From Trichinella spiralis (taxonomy: Eukaryota; Nematoda; Enoplea; Trichinellida; Trichinellidae), in assembly GCA_000181795.3 (NCBI GenBank), contig CM012954.1:14409908-14473907 (forward strand): 64,000 nucleotides of DNA, in the 5' to 3' direction. Made by a program: the position numbers and the translations under genes. Of this stretch, positions 1 through 12,600 are shown piece after piece. Positions within the stretch are counted from its first letter, which is position 1; the number at the start of each line of letters is the position of its first letter. The notes below the pieces were generated by a model, which saw only the letters and a list, made by a program, of their open reading frames with translations, searched no databases and had not been told where the DNA came from.

Positions 1-292
1 TCACGGTGGGAGAATGTATACTGATTCCATATCTGTTACCATGTTGTAGAATATTCTATTCCTATCATAAGCAATATCTAATTCATTCTTACATATAGTG
101 ATAAGAAAAACTTCATTGTGACGTTTATATGAACTTCAAGTAACACTGGGTTACTACGGTAATGACATAACAACTCTTTGATAGCAAAAGTGTAATCCAT
201 TGTCATGAATTTTTTGCATTTCTTGTAATAGCCTGAAAATTATTTCAAAGTTAAATTGGAGAAATAAAACAGACGACAAAATGATTTGCGTT

Positions 293-895
293 TGAAAATT
301 ATTATGATGCACTGTTATTCGTCTTCAATTACTTTTTATAATATGGCGGTTTCATGTAAGTTATTGCAATTCAATTCAGATCATATATACTGTACGCAAC
401 ATTCATGCATTACTTACTTGTTATGCATAAGCAAAGAAATCAATCATGTAACGAAACATTCCATTTGAAGTATTCTACAGCATGTTTTTTGAAGAAATTT
501 CTAAAGCTATGGGAGAATGTAGGGAAGGCAAGTTAGCAAACGGATCCGTAACTTCGGAACAAAGATTTAAAAGCTGGGCCGATTGTCCTTTAAGCATGCA
601 GTATATGCTTGGCAGAGTTCTGTTGAGGACTTTACCGATTGTTACCGTTTGTCGAAACAATCTGTCATCATCTGATCACTTCTGAAGCAAAGCTGGCTGA
701 CAGACCGGCACTTTCAGAACCTAAAATAAGCGGCTGTCTGTTTATTTGTCAGACCGTTTCCGTCGGCATTCAACAACCAAGTTAGAAATGGCACGGAAAC
801 AAGGAATCTTGAATCAAATAATCAAAAATACTTTTCAAAATTATTATGATGAGTAACTGATCATCTTCACTTACTTTTTATAATATAGCTGTTAA
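293..895 (+). repeat. Pair of diverged direct repeat blocks
   Basis: The block at about 293-350 and the block at about 837-895 share AAAATTATTATGATG at their left and ACTTTTTATAATAT near their right end, with a few substitutions and a small indel between. They are in the same orientation about 545 bases apart. They look like an old local duplication or two fragments of one dispersed repeat. No coding potential is seen. Confidence 0.5.
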
Positions 896-3800
896 ATAAT
901 ACTTGATATAAACGTGAAGTGATGTGAATTTCTGAAAGTGAATTTTATTAGTGTAGTCATCTCAAATTAAAAAACAGTAATACGTACTTCTCTGTCCTCA
1001 GCATCTGAGGTAGCTGAAATTTAGAAAAAATAATACAGTCACAGACACCCTTTAGTTCCCAATCACCATATTAGTAGAGTAATACAAATGACATGCATGA
1101 CATAACACCACCACTATGCATAATATAACTTACCTAATATTCACAGATAGCATTGAAGAGCGGAATTATAGTTGATCCCCTTCGTGCTGCCATAGCCATA
1201 AACTGAATAACGGAATGTGTACAAAGTACTCTGATTAAACATATAGCGCTGAGTAAACTATGCAAATAATAAACCACTTTGTCTGCGGTGGAACAACCTA
1301 ATTTGAATGCAGTAATAGCACAGTGAAATGAATATAGCGAACAATTTTATTTAATAACATGATGAAATTTATTACGTTTTTATTTACACACTGCACATTA
1401 CTAAGCAAAATAGCACTATTATGCAAATTTCTTTTGTTAAAATTAGATGAAATGAACACTTATTAACCTGAAGCATTGCAAATTACTAAAAATAATCGGA
1501 AATGCTATTATCGCGTTGCTGAATTTATTTGCTAGAACGTTGGACAAGAACAAACAAAGTATATCACTCGAATAATATTTCTCTTATAATCTAAGGTACA
1601 TGGATAATAATTAAATGGCTTCTACTGAAATTAGTATAGAGAATAAAAACATTTCTGAGATTTGTAAAACATTAAATAACATTAATGAAATTTTATTGTA
1701 AACATTACCACATAAATTATTAAATGCTAATTCTGAACAAAGCAAGCAGATTTAAATATCCAAAGTAGTATTCATTTTCTGTTTCAATGAATTAATAGCT
1801 GCTGTAGCGGATGACAATTACAATTAATTACGAGTAATGCACAAGTAAAGATGACAAAAGAATAAATTCAACCAAGTATAAAATAAATTTAGCTTCAAAT
1901 TCATCTATAGAAAAAAATGTCCATGAAAAGAAGAACCAATGAACGACTTATTCGTTACGTCGCAATCATTTCTTCGAATTATGTATAAGCTGTACATTTT
2001 GATAAAATCAATGGACAAATAAATTGCTAAACTTATAGATTTTCATATTGTGAATCATAGAGTGCAATTTAACATGGCTGCTCAAGGAAATCAAGAGAGT
2101 TACATACAGAAAGGACTTTCAGAGTTCAGTTTATTCAAGGATAAAAACGGAATACTGATTTCAGTTAATGGGCCAAGGTTTGTAAAGAATTGTCCCCACT
2201 TCATGACAGAGATATCCCAAGGAAGAAAGTGAATGCTTGAGAACGCTAAAACATAGCAGCAGCTGTCTAAACACTTTTAAACACAATAAATGCAGGAGTG
2301 CTTGGCAACTGTATCAATTCAGAGGAAAAGCAGGCAGCTTCAAGAGCTGGTGACATTTAGGATTTAGTACAATGAGTGTGCATTTCCAGTCGATAACACT
2401 GAGAAAGTACACTAAGATTTATCCCAAGTCACCACGGTTAAACGTTCTCTGTTCAACGGATAAGCATGATTCCGGTTCTTATTGGTGTCTTCTAGAGCAA
2501 GTAATATTTCTCATTTATTGGGAGGGAAAGGCAATAATGAATGCGGGGAAAAAAGGAGGGAGAATTGGTGGGATGTAGGGAGTGAAAGTTGTTATAAACT
2601 GAATCGTTATCATTCAATCAACTTTCACCTTTACTAATAAGGCGTTGCCTTTAATCTGTCAATATAATCAATAGCTGGGAAGGTAACGTCGAGTTCCAAA
2701 GGATGGAGAACATGCACATTGATTTATATACTATCTGTCTTCATAATACTAGTAAAATAGCAGAACATTTCACAGTTCGCTTTCAAAGATATTGGACATG
2801 ATAGGACAGATTACAATTTGAATATTCGAGGGTAGGAATGTCGGCTGAAGTGCACAAGAACGAGAGTATTTATCAACAAAATAGAAACTACAAGATGATG
2901 AAATAGATCTGTCGCATCAGCAACTTGTATTACAGAAAATATAAAAGAGAATGTAGAAAATACTCAACTGTTATTTCAGTACAATGACACAATTGCCCTT
3001 TTTGAGAACTATGAAGAAAAAGCTTTTCATTGTAAATCAGTGATTTATTTCATGAATATTATCAATTATTAAGCTCTGTCTTTCCAGCGCGATTCAGAAT
3101 GGCGCGAAAATCCCAGAATCATGGAACAGGAAAGAACTGCCTTTCTACTCATGCATTTCAAGAATTCTCTGTACATTGAACTAAACATAAATTATGTACC
3201 TTATTATGATATACTACAGTTCATTCGAAAATATCTTGAAACATCTCTAAAAGTGTAGCTGAAACAGTTATTTTCATTGATGAATGAAAATTTGCATAAA
3301 ATTGAATTTTCAATTAACAGTTCTGAAAAATGCATTTGCAGGTTGCTCTTTATTTACTAATCTATTTCGTAAACGCTGTTACGTTCTTATTTACACATTT
3401 CATAATATGACTTTACTCATATGAAAACGCATTAGCATGCAAATTTATTTGACTGAAATCACCTAAATACCTGTGAAGCTGAATTCATAAAAACGACCGA
3501 AACATCTAACTTTCATTCTACCATATTATTTCACATGCAAAATATCAATCTGAGCAAAACAATTAACTCAAATATATGAAAACAACATGAAAAACTTTCC
3601 TAATAAATAAAAGAAATCAAATTAGCATTTCTTTAGGAGAGAACTCGTTGAATTTCACAAAATACAGAATTTCAAAACATCTGGGTGCTACATTTACAAG
3701 AAAACAATGTATTTTTGTTATATTGTACTAAATTATACTAAATGAATGAATTTTGATTTGGATTTGTTGTTAAAACATTAAATAATTTCAATTTAAATAA

Positions 3801-4528
3801 ATCTGATGTGTCATCACCATCAAAATCGCTTTTGAAGAGTGGTGAAAAGTGAAAATCCTTTGATTATACTTACTTCCCAGGTTTTTTTACAATTTTTTAC
3901 TTTTTATTTAGGAATTCGAAAAACGATCTAATAAAATGTCGTCTGCTATTTGAATGTTATTAGAGATGATGAAGTTTTAGTTTCACTTTGCAAAAGTTAT
4001 AAATGAATTTCTATGAAAAGTGGCAATGTTTTATATAGTGCGTTTTAAGAAAGAAGAAAAGCGAAAACTGAACAGTAAATATGAAAAACGGCTTACCTGA
4101 TAGCAGGGATGTTGATCATGAAATATGAAGGCTTTTATAATTTCGAATCAATGCTGGTATTTGTTGAAGTGAAGCACCAGAAATGAGCAAATTACCCGGC
4201 GCCGTAACGAGAATGTTCTTCATTAGCAAATACTCATATAATAATCGCCTAAAAATAATAAACCTGCCTTTATATATATAATAAATTGCTTTTAAACTTT
4301 GAATGAATGCCGTCAGCAGTGTTCGTCATTAAATTTGCATAAAGTTAGTTAATAATAATAATAATAAGTATAGTTCGTTGACCTCTTTGTAATTGCACGT
4401 ATGTTTGCGCAGTGTGAAATGAGGCACTAAGCTGCTTTCAAAGTGCTTGAAGGCATAACATTATTTAGCGGTTGTAGATGCTGCCTACTGAGTTTTCGCA
4501 TCTGAAAAAGTAAATTCATCAATTTATC

Positions 4529-4774
4529 GGTGTGGTTTTACTCGGTCCCGCTTTTCTCTCATTGGTCTTTGCCCACGCTATTTTATTAGACCGTCAAATC
4601 TTTGTCGTATTGGTTTTCATTTTATTTGGCCGTGAAGTCTTTGTCGTAATGGTTTTTTTTGTCTAATTGCTCATTGATTCAAACTCTTCAGTTATGATTA
4701 AGATTTGACGATCCAATAAAATAGCGTGGGTAAAGACCAATGAGAGAAAAGCGGGACCGAGTAGTACCAAACCC
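4529..4774. mobile_element. Non-autonomous hAT-like inverted-repeat element (MITE)
   Basis: The left arm (about 4529-4601) and right arm (about 4702-4774) are inverted copies of each other over about 70 bases, with only a few mismatches. The core CTCGGTCCCGCTTTTCTC is in the left arm and its reverse complement in the right arm. The element is flanked on both sides by the same 8 bases, AATTTATC (4521-4528 and 4775-4782), which is the size of target duplication made by hAT transposases. The 100-base interior has no open frame, so it is non-autonomous and must have been moved by a transposase encoded elsewhere. Arm identity is read directly; the hAT assignment rests on the 8-bp duplication and is inference. 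Confidence 0.82.
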
Positions 4775-6039
4775 AATTTATCAGTTTTCCAAATACCTCG
4801 TAAGAAAGTGCTTTATACAGAAAAAGTCTCGAATAACTCCAAAACAAATTTTTGAAAAATGAACCGCAAAAGTGGAAAAAAACTTTTTAAATGTCAATAA
4901 TGGTGTGGGCAGTTTTGGAATGTTACGTTAGTTAGTTAGGAAAATAATTTGCATAAAAGTAGCTGTGAATGTGATGCTTACCGTTTTCATTGAAGCAATG
5001 CCCGTTAAATGGGTTGGTTTTCAGCGTTGTTCGTACTGGATGTAATATGCTTCAGTTTTCTTGTTATCCAATACAAGCATTACTGATGTGGAAATTTTGA
5101 TGTATGTCCATTGAACCCAAGTGAACCATCAGCGAGTGATGAATGATTCCACAGACGAATGGGCTTTCGACGTGAACAGTTTACAAAATATTTATTGTGG
5201 AATAAAAGTGAACAAAATTACCGGATGTTAGCTACTTAGTTGTTTTGGGGAAGTAAATCTAAAAAAGTGCAAAAAAGATCTTGTCTAGTTTGTGAATGTT
5301 TCATCATAGATATTGTACAATGTATAATGACAAGTAGAGAGGTAAATGAAAATGTACCACTGTTTCTAGTTTGACGAGTAACGTGAAACGTTACACTGGT
5401 TATTGTTTTATTTGTATCTGTTTAAGAAAAACGATTTTGAAAACTGGAACATGCGTCTGCATGTACATGTATGTATGTAATCATGCAAAAACGCAATATA
5501 TCCCTAAATATTATATGCAAATTTTCTACGAGGAATGTTTGCAATAGATCGAATTTATCTTTTCCCTTTCTTCTTTACATATTAATTGAAAGAAATAAAT
5601 TGACAACACAATGCTTTGGAACAAATCAAATCAAATCAAATCGAAGAGAAATCAGCAATTGAAAAAGTAATACATGAACACCACTGAGCAATGAATGTAT
5701 CGTCTATTGTTAACCTGAAAAAGTATATCGAAAAAATATACTTACTTGCACACATGTAACAACAACATATTAATAATATTGTATGCAAATTATCAATTGG
5801 ATATTATTATTATGGAGTGGAGTAGCAGAATAAATATATTTAGAAAAGATGGTAACACGGGAAGAGAGAGAGATTAAGAAACTGCAACGGAACGCCGGCC
5901 GCACAAACAAACCATGCTCAGACAGAAGAAAGAATGATGACGATATATAAAATCAAGTCTTGCAAATTTTAAATTCAGATCCACAAATCAGAATTGACCA
6001 ATCAGATTGCGCTGTGAATTAATTCTCCGGGCGGTTACA

Positions 6040-6060
6040 GATAGATAGATAGATAGATAG
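6040..6060. repeat. GATA microsatellite
   Basis: About five perfect copies of the tetranucleotide GATA, lying 580 bases beyond the stop codon of the RasGAP gene. Confidence 0.85.
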
Positions 6061-6642
6061 CCTTTAATTATTTTCTTTCACTTTCCGCATTTATAGACAG
6101 GCACAACAACCAGAAATGTAATTCATTACTTATTATTATTCATCTATTCAATTCAACGTTCAATGAATGCATTTTTATTTTTTTCAACTGTTTTTTCCAT
6201 TCATCAAAAACAAAGTCTTCAAAATTTACAACTTCATCTTGGGATCACACAAGTGAAATATTGCTGACAATGCAGTCGGTGACAGTTGCAGTTGCAAATT
6301 GGAAACAAAGCGAAAAAAATGCTTTCCTTTCTCAGTTGATTATTAATTATTATTATCATTAACAATACACAAAAAACAACTTGTAACAAAATTCGGAACA
6401 TGTTTAGATAAATAATAGACATTAGACACCGACATAAGATATACATATATACGTACGTACATGTGGATAAATATAATGTATGCATGGATTATGCATATGT
6501 GCAGAGAAAGAGAGAGAAGAAAGAGACCAGTTGTGGGAGAAATTTTTTTTAAAAAGAAAGTCGGTAGAAAATATTAAAAATAAATAATTATTAAATTAGA
6601 ATAAAAAGCGGAAAGAATTGGTTAACGCGCAAGTAGATTGGA

Positions 6643-9600
6643 TTAACATTGGGTAGTTTTGAGTTGAGCAAATTCAGCGGCCGCAGTGATGACCGTATTG
6701 ACGACAGCAGTAGCTTGACAGCAGACGTTATTCGTATCGGCGGTGGTCGCAGCGGGGGACGACGAAGACGACGACGAAGAGGAGGACGAGGAAGAGGAAG
6801 AAGAGCAAGAGGAAAAGCAGATACTGCTGCTAGCACACGGATCCCAACTGCGACGATGCTGCTGATTGGCGCGTTGGGGGGCGAATTTTCCGCATGTCGA
6901 CGTCGGCTTTTTCTCTTCATGGCCGTTCACTGAAACGCTTTTGTCAAGTGGACGCTTGTGCAGCGACGTCAGTAGCAGCATTTGTTCAGCCGAAGCCGAC
7001 TTCTCTTGCAGCTTACTCAAATTCAGCGCCAGCCGTTCGTTGGTGGCCAACAGCGCTTGGATACGGTCGCGCTGTTCGTCGATCAACTGCTGCTTCTGGG
7101 CACTGGAATTCATCTCCTGCTGCAGTTCCTCTTCCACAAGTCTCAACCGATGCAATATCGGCTGCACCGGATCTGAGGACCATTTGATCGGCACCGATTC
7201 TTCATATCTACAGTAGAAGAAATTTTTAAAAAATTCAAAATAAAATAGAACCAATTAATAAATGAAATGAATAATAATAAATTCACTTTTGTTTCCAAGT
7301 TCGTTCACGCAGTTCAGCCTGTTGAAGTCGACTCTGAGATTCGTCCAAACGTATTCTCAACTCTTGCACTTCTCGGGCCAGCAGCAACTGAAATGTGATT
7401 TATTATACAATACAATACAATACAATAACATCAATAATAATTAATATTACAAGAACAAAACAAACAACATACCTCTGCCGTCTGCTGACAACCACCGCTT
7501 CTTTGGTTGAGCTGCTCACCCGAAACAGAGGAACCGCTGGCGATTGGGCACGAAATCGGCGGCACCGCGTTCACTGCAGCTATTGACAACGACATCGCTC
7601 GACTATGGTGGTGACCACCGGCGAAGTGAGGATTTGTTCTTGGGCGAGGATATTTGTTGTTGTTGTTGCTGTTGTTAGAAGAGACCGTCTAAAATGGAAA
7701 ATAAAAAAAAACTGATAGATAGATGCAATGAAATAAATGTGTCTGTGATTTTGAAAAAAAAACACTGTTGCAAGCAACATTTCGGAACTTTCCTCCCAAT
7801 ACAATTAAAGTATAATTGTGTGCAAAGTGATATTTGAATTGCAATTGAATAAACAAAAAGAAAGAGTAAAAAATTTCGATCGCATACTTCCATTTGAGAA
7901 CTTGCATGATGATTTGTGGAAGAGGACGTCGACGACGAGGACGACGACGAAGAAGATGAAGTAGAAGAATTTGTTGCCGTATGAAATGTATCGACCGAAT
8001 CGATGGAACGTAACGGTGGTGCTCGCCGGAGCAAACGATCCACGTCAGAGGCACTACTGGCAGGCACAGCAGCTGTAATCGTAGTAGCAGTAGCAGAAGT
8101 AGTGGTGACAATAGTAGTAGGAGAGGCGGTGGCAGCAGCAGCAGAAGCAGAATTATCAGGTTTGTTCGTTTTAGCAGATGAAGACCATACAACGGGTACA
8201 TGCTGCAGGGAATAGAGTGGATTGGCCACAGCGAGGGAAATGTCGTTGGACATTGTTGCCGACGAAGATGTCTGATCAGCAGCTGGCAAACGTTTCTCTG
8301 AACATCCGCTGCTGCTGTCTGCGCTGCCCACTGGACTGTTGCTCAACGAGTTGTAATCCGACGTGCCAATCGTCGACGGTTCTACAGTAATCGGATTTTG
8401 TGCATTGGAGGAAGATTTGAACAACAATGACGTGGTTTCGTCGACATAGCATATATCATCCGAACAAGCAGCAGCAGCAGCAGCAGTGGCACAACCACCA
8501 AAACTGAAATCACCTCCGCCGGCCACAAGCTGCTGCTGCTTTTGCTGCTGACCTGCGCTGATGTTCCCGTCCGCTGTTGTGGTTGTTGCTGCAGTTGTGG
8601 TGGTGATCGTTGTTGGCAATGCAGTGTTGTTACCAGTGGACTGGGTAGAAATGGATCTGCCCAATTCGAAACCGTTCGCTTTCGATAACGACAACTGCTG
8701 TTTCAAACGGCTCTGCTGTACCATCAATCCCATACGACGAAGACCAATGTTCTCATCAACTGCATTATACCACAAGTCATCATCTGTCAATGCTTTGGAA
8801 CGTTCATCTCCACTGCTGTCAAAAGACAACGCTACACAAGGTGATTCACCCTTATTCTCATAATCTGAAGAGCCAGCCGATTCTGGAGAAGCTGAACTAC
8901 AGCACGATATGTCTGACATGTTGTAAGCGCAACTGACGTCGTCAACAATTTTACAAAGACGATTCAAATTTTCCCAATTACTTTTCTAAATATAGCAACA
9001 ACAACAACAATTAATTAATTAATTAATTAATTAATCAGTGAAGTGAATAATAACCAATAGTAACAACAACAGCAACAACAAAGCATTCTGTAATTTTTCA
9101 ATTACTTTAGCAACTGCTTCCGGAAGTACTTCAATCAAATAACTGTGCAACAATGACAACTCTTTGCCTAAATCAATCACGCCACTCCACTCGGTAGTTT
9201 TGCAAGGAAAATTCGTACACAACGGGCTCTGTGTAATATGAATTTTTGAATGGTGAAAAATTAAAATTTCAAAAAGAAAAAAAGAATTACAGATATGCGA
9301 CGCAAAAATTGTCGCATGTGTTGCCATTCTCCTTCGACGAACCGATTCATGAATTCCATGTAATGTTCTTTGGCGCCAAATTTCGTAAAATTAGCCAACG
9401 TTTGCACCGTTTTGGCGACTAGAGTTAAATTTCGAGCTGTTTTCCCGTACGGATATTCTGCAAATTGACAAGCCGATCAATTCAGATGAAAATTAATCAA
9501 TTCACAGAGACGAATATGAAAAAATCATCCTCACCCTGGACTAAGTTGAATAGACTGGGCGAAAGAATTGCAGGGCAAAGAAAGCGAAGAAATATACTAG

Positions 9601-12600
9601 ATGAGATCAAATTGTCGGCCAATTCTCCACGTCCACAATCAGCCAGACGATTACGCAACTCGTGAAAAACTAGCCGAAGCTCTCTTAAAATATTAAAATT
9701 AAAAATGAATGACTAAACAAAATTTCATCGAACAAATAATAATTTACATTGGAAACTCGTAAAAAGAGTTCAAAATTCTTCCCCAAGCAGCATGAACTGT
9801 TGTTAACAGTGCTTCCTGATGTTTGACAATATCAGCCGAAGCTGGCAATTTCTCCGGATCCACCTGAGAAAATAAATTGTCAATGTTACTTATGAAGAAG
9901 AAGAAGAAGAAGAAGAAGAAGAACTATTTGCCGTTTCATCATATACCTCACAATCTTCACCCGAATCTTGAACACTTTGAACAAATGACGCCAACGTCCG
10001 TTGGATATACTGCTCACCGATCATTTTAATGTACGCTTCCATCGCTTTTGTCGCCAAAGAATTGCCACGGAACATCAAATGGTCGTTCTCTGCAATGCAC
10101 AAATTAAATTAATATATGCATGCATGTACAACTTTCAGCTACTAGTAATTCTGACGAACATACCCAGTGTTTTAATTTCGCTCATGATGAGATCACAAAG
10201 AAAATGTTTGGCTAAATTTTGAGAATGCATGATTCGTATCAGACTTGTGGCAAAATCTTCCTACAATTTAAAAAAGAAATTATCCATCCGATTGAAAAGT
10301 AAAAGAAAAGAAAAACTTTTTTCCAACATACCTTTGCTTTCACTCCCAAAACAGGTTCCAAAGCTAAACACGTTTCAAGATATTTGTCAGTTAAAAACTA
10401 CAATAAATAAATGTAAATATTTTAAAATAAAAATGACAATTTTTATAAATTCACTTGTAGCAGTCTGCTGTAAGCTTTCAACGGTAAGATGCTAATACTC
10501 TGAAATCGAGCTTTCACCCGCAGTGAAATGGTTTCGCCTTTGCTGGCTGATTTCTCTTGGCCATTTAAAACGTACCTCAAAAATGATAAATTGTTGCAAA
10601 AATTCTAATTTAAATATTTCTGTTTCGTTCACCATTTTTCCACTGCATATTTCGAGCAAAGTTCTCGTACAGGTATGCGAACTGAGCCAACCAACGTATT
10701 GCGATCTTTGCGCTTCTTTCTCTCAGATTCGCGGTAGAGGCAAATTTTCACCTCGTCCAATTTTATCAAATTACTAAAACAACGAATAAAAAATACATAT
10801 AAATATAATAATTCGTCTAGCGCAAAAATCACAAAAAAGCAAGCAAATAAATAAAACAAAAATTTAATATTAACAGAATAAAATCTTACTTTACAACAAA
10901 CTGTTCACCCCAAAAGCAAATGTCCTGATTAAGTTTAGACGACGTCCTCGAATAGAGTTGGCTATCCAAAGCGAGTTCACAAAAATAACTGAAAATAAAC
11001 AAAAAAAATTATTATTAATTAGATTAATATCAGATTCAAGTGGTGCAAAATTACCGTCGTTTCGCCGTTACGCCTTTTGCTTCAAGAATCCACACTTGCA
11101 ACGATTTCTCTTTTCTTCTCATCTGATCCCGATTGGGCTGCATTGCGTGATTAAGGCTGCAAAACAAACAATATTTAATATTTCTGCTTCACAATGAAAG
11201 CAAGTATTGCATGCAAAGTAAATCTAAAAAAGAACAAAATCAAAATTTTACGACCTTTCTTTTTACGCCATGCTTCAACAATAATAAAACTGAAAAAAAC
11301 AACATATACCATTTATTGTAAAATTTCAAGAGACTGTGCAATAAATATGCAAATACGGGTGAACATTAAATCAAAAATCAAATCAAAAATTTATTGCCCC
11401 AATAAAGCTATAAAGCACAACAACAAAAGAAAATGATTCAGAATTTGTGCAGTAAAAGCAGGTCGATCAATCAAATCAGTCACTACGCAACAATCACGAA
11501 ACAAACAAACAAACAAACAAAAACGTGACACTGTCATACTGTGCGTCACAATAGTACTAAAAGCAATGCTTTAAAATTTAAAAATACAATTCCAACCTGA
11601 TTATCGTAAAGTTAAGTACACAATCTCCGCTTTAAAAAAATAAAAAAAACTCATTCAATTAAAATAGCACTGAAGAAAATGAGCAAAAAAAATTAAACTG
11701 AATTAAATTAAGACCAAGTAATTCATTAACAAAGAAACACAACAACAATCAGTGCAGAATCAATCAGCCGATGCAGAAAATGAAAACAAAAAAAAAGATG
11801 ACAGTTGTGCGTCTGAATCCGTTTTAAAAAAAATACTCTGCCAACCGTATTGTGCGTTTCAATTTACAAATGAACTATTTTGAAATTTCAAACACCCCCA
11901 TTTGAACATTTGAATTTTTAAAGGAAATTATATATAAAAAAATAGAAATTTAAAAATAATAAACAAAAAAATTTGTTAAATTTGAAAAATAAATTGTTCA
12001 TCAAAGAAATAAAAAAGAAATCTTAAAAAATGCATACAAAACAATATACAGTATGCCAAGAAAAAAGTAGGTATAAACATTAGTCGAATTTTAAATTTAA
12101 AAAGTTCTGAATAGTTCTGTTCGGTTAGTCAAGTGAAAGTGAATATATATATATATATATATTTTTTTTATGTGTAAGAAAAAAAGTTTCGCATACCTGT
12201 AAAGCCAACGATCCCGTTCGGCGGCTGTTCCGCAGGAGAAATATTTGGGCGTGGCAACGCCGGCTGAATTGACCGTCGTGACGCGAAAACAGTTCGGCGT
12301 TGCTAACAGCGACGAGTGGACGGACGAAGCTGAACAGCCGGCGTTGGACAGATCCACTACAGTATTGCAGCAGTTGGTGTTGGTGTTGGTGTTGCTGCTG
12401 CCGGTCTGGGGCAGCAGGCAAGCGGCCGCGCTGCTGCTGCCGCCGCTGCTAATAAGCAACGAATCGTGAGATCTCGAATTGCGCACCTTGTTCAGATCGT
12501 TCCAAGCCGACGTCGACGACAACGCCCCGTTTCTGAAAAACCAACTTAACACACAACATTTTCAATCGTGAACTTTTTTCCCACCACGAACGCAAATATT

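Larger units (their letters stand above)
1..6642. other. Gene-free stretch downstream of the RasGAP gene
   Basis: I see no convincing exon in these 6.6 kb. The open frames are short (at most about 110 codons), lack recognisable domains and are not joined by good splice sites. The last few hundred bases should include the 3' UTR of the minus-strand RasGAP gene whose stop codon is at 6643. Contents that can be named are an inverted-repeat transposon at 4529-4774, a pair of diverged 55-60 base blocks near 293-350 and 837-895, a short GATA repeat at about 6040-6060, and several ATGCAAAT octamers (near 1265, 1424, 3438, 5514 and 5783). The rest is unique-looking AT-rich DNA. Confidence 0.6.

Noticed and set aside
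2050-2232. 60-codon plus-strand frame in the left gene-free region
   Set aside because: Isolated, no splice partners and no family recognised.
6649-6933. Arg/Gly-rich plus-strand frame of 94 codons
   Set aside because: It is the antisense of the Ser-rich C-terminal exon of the RasGAP gene; the repeats explain the composition.
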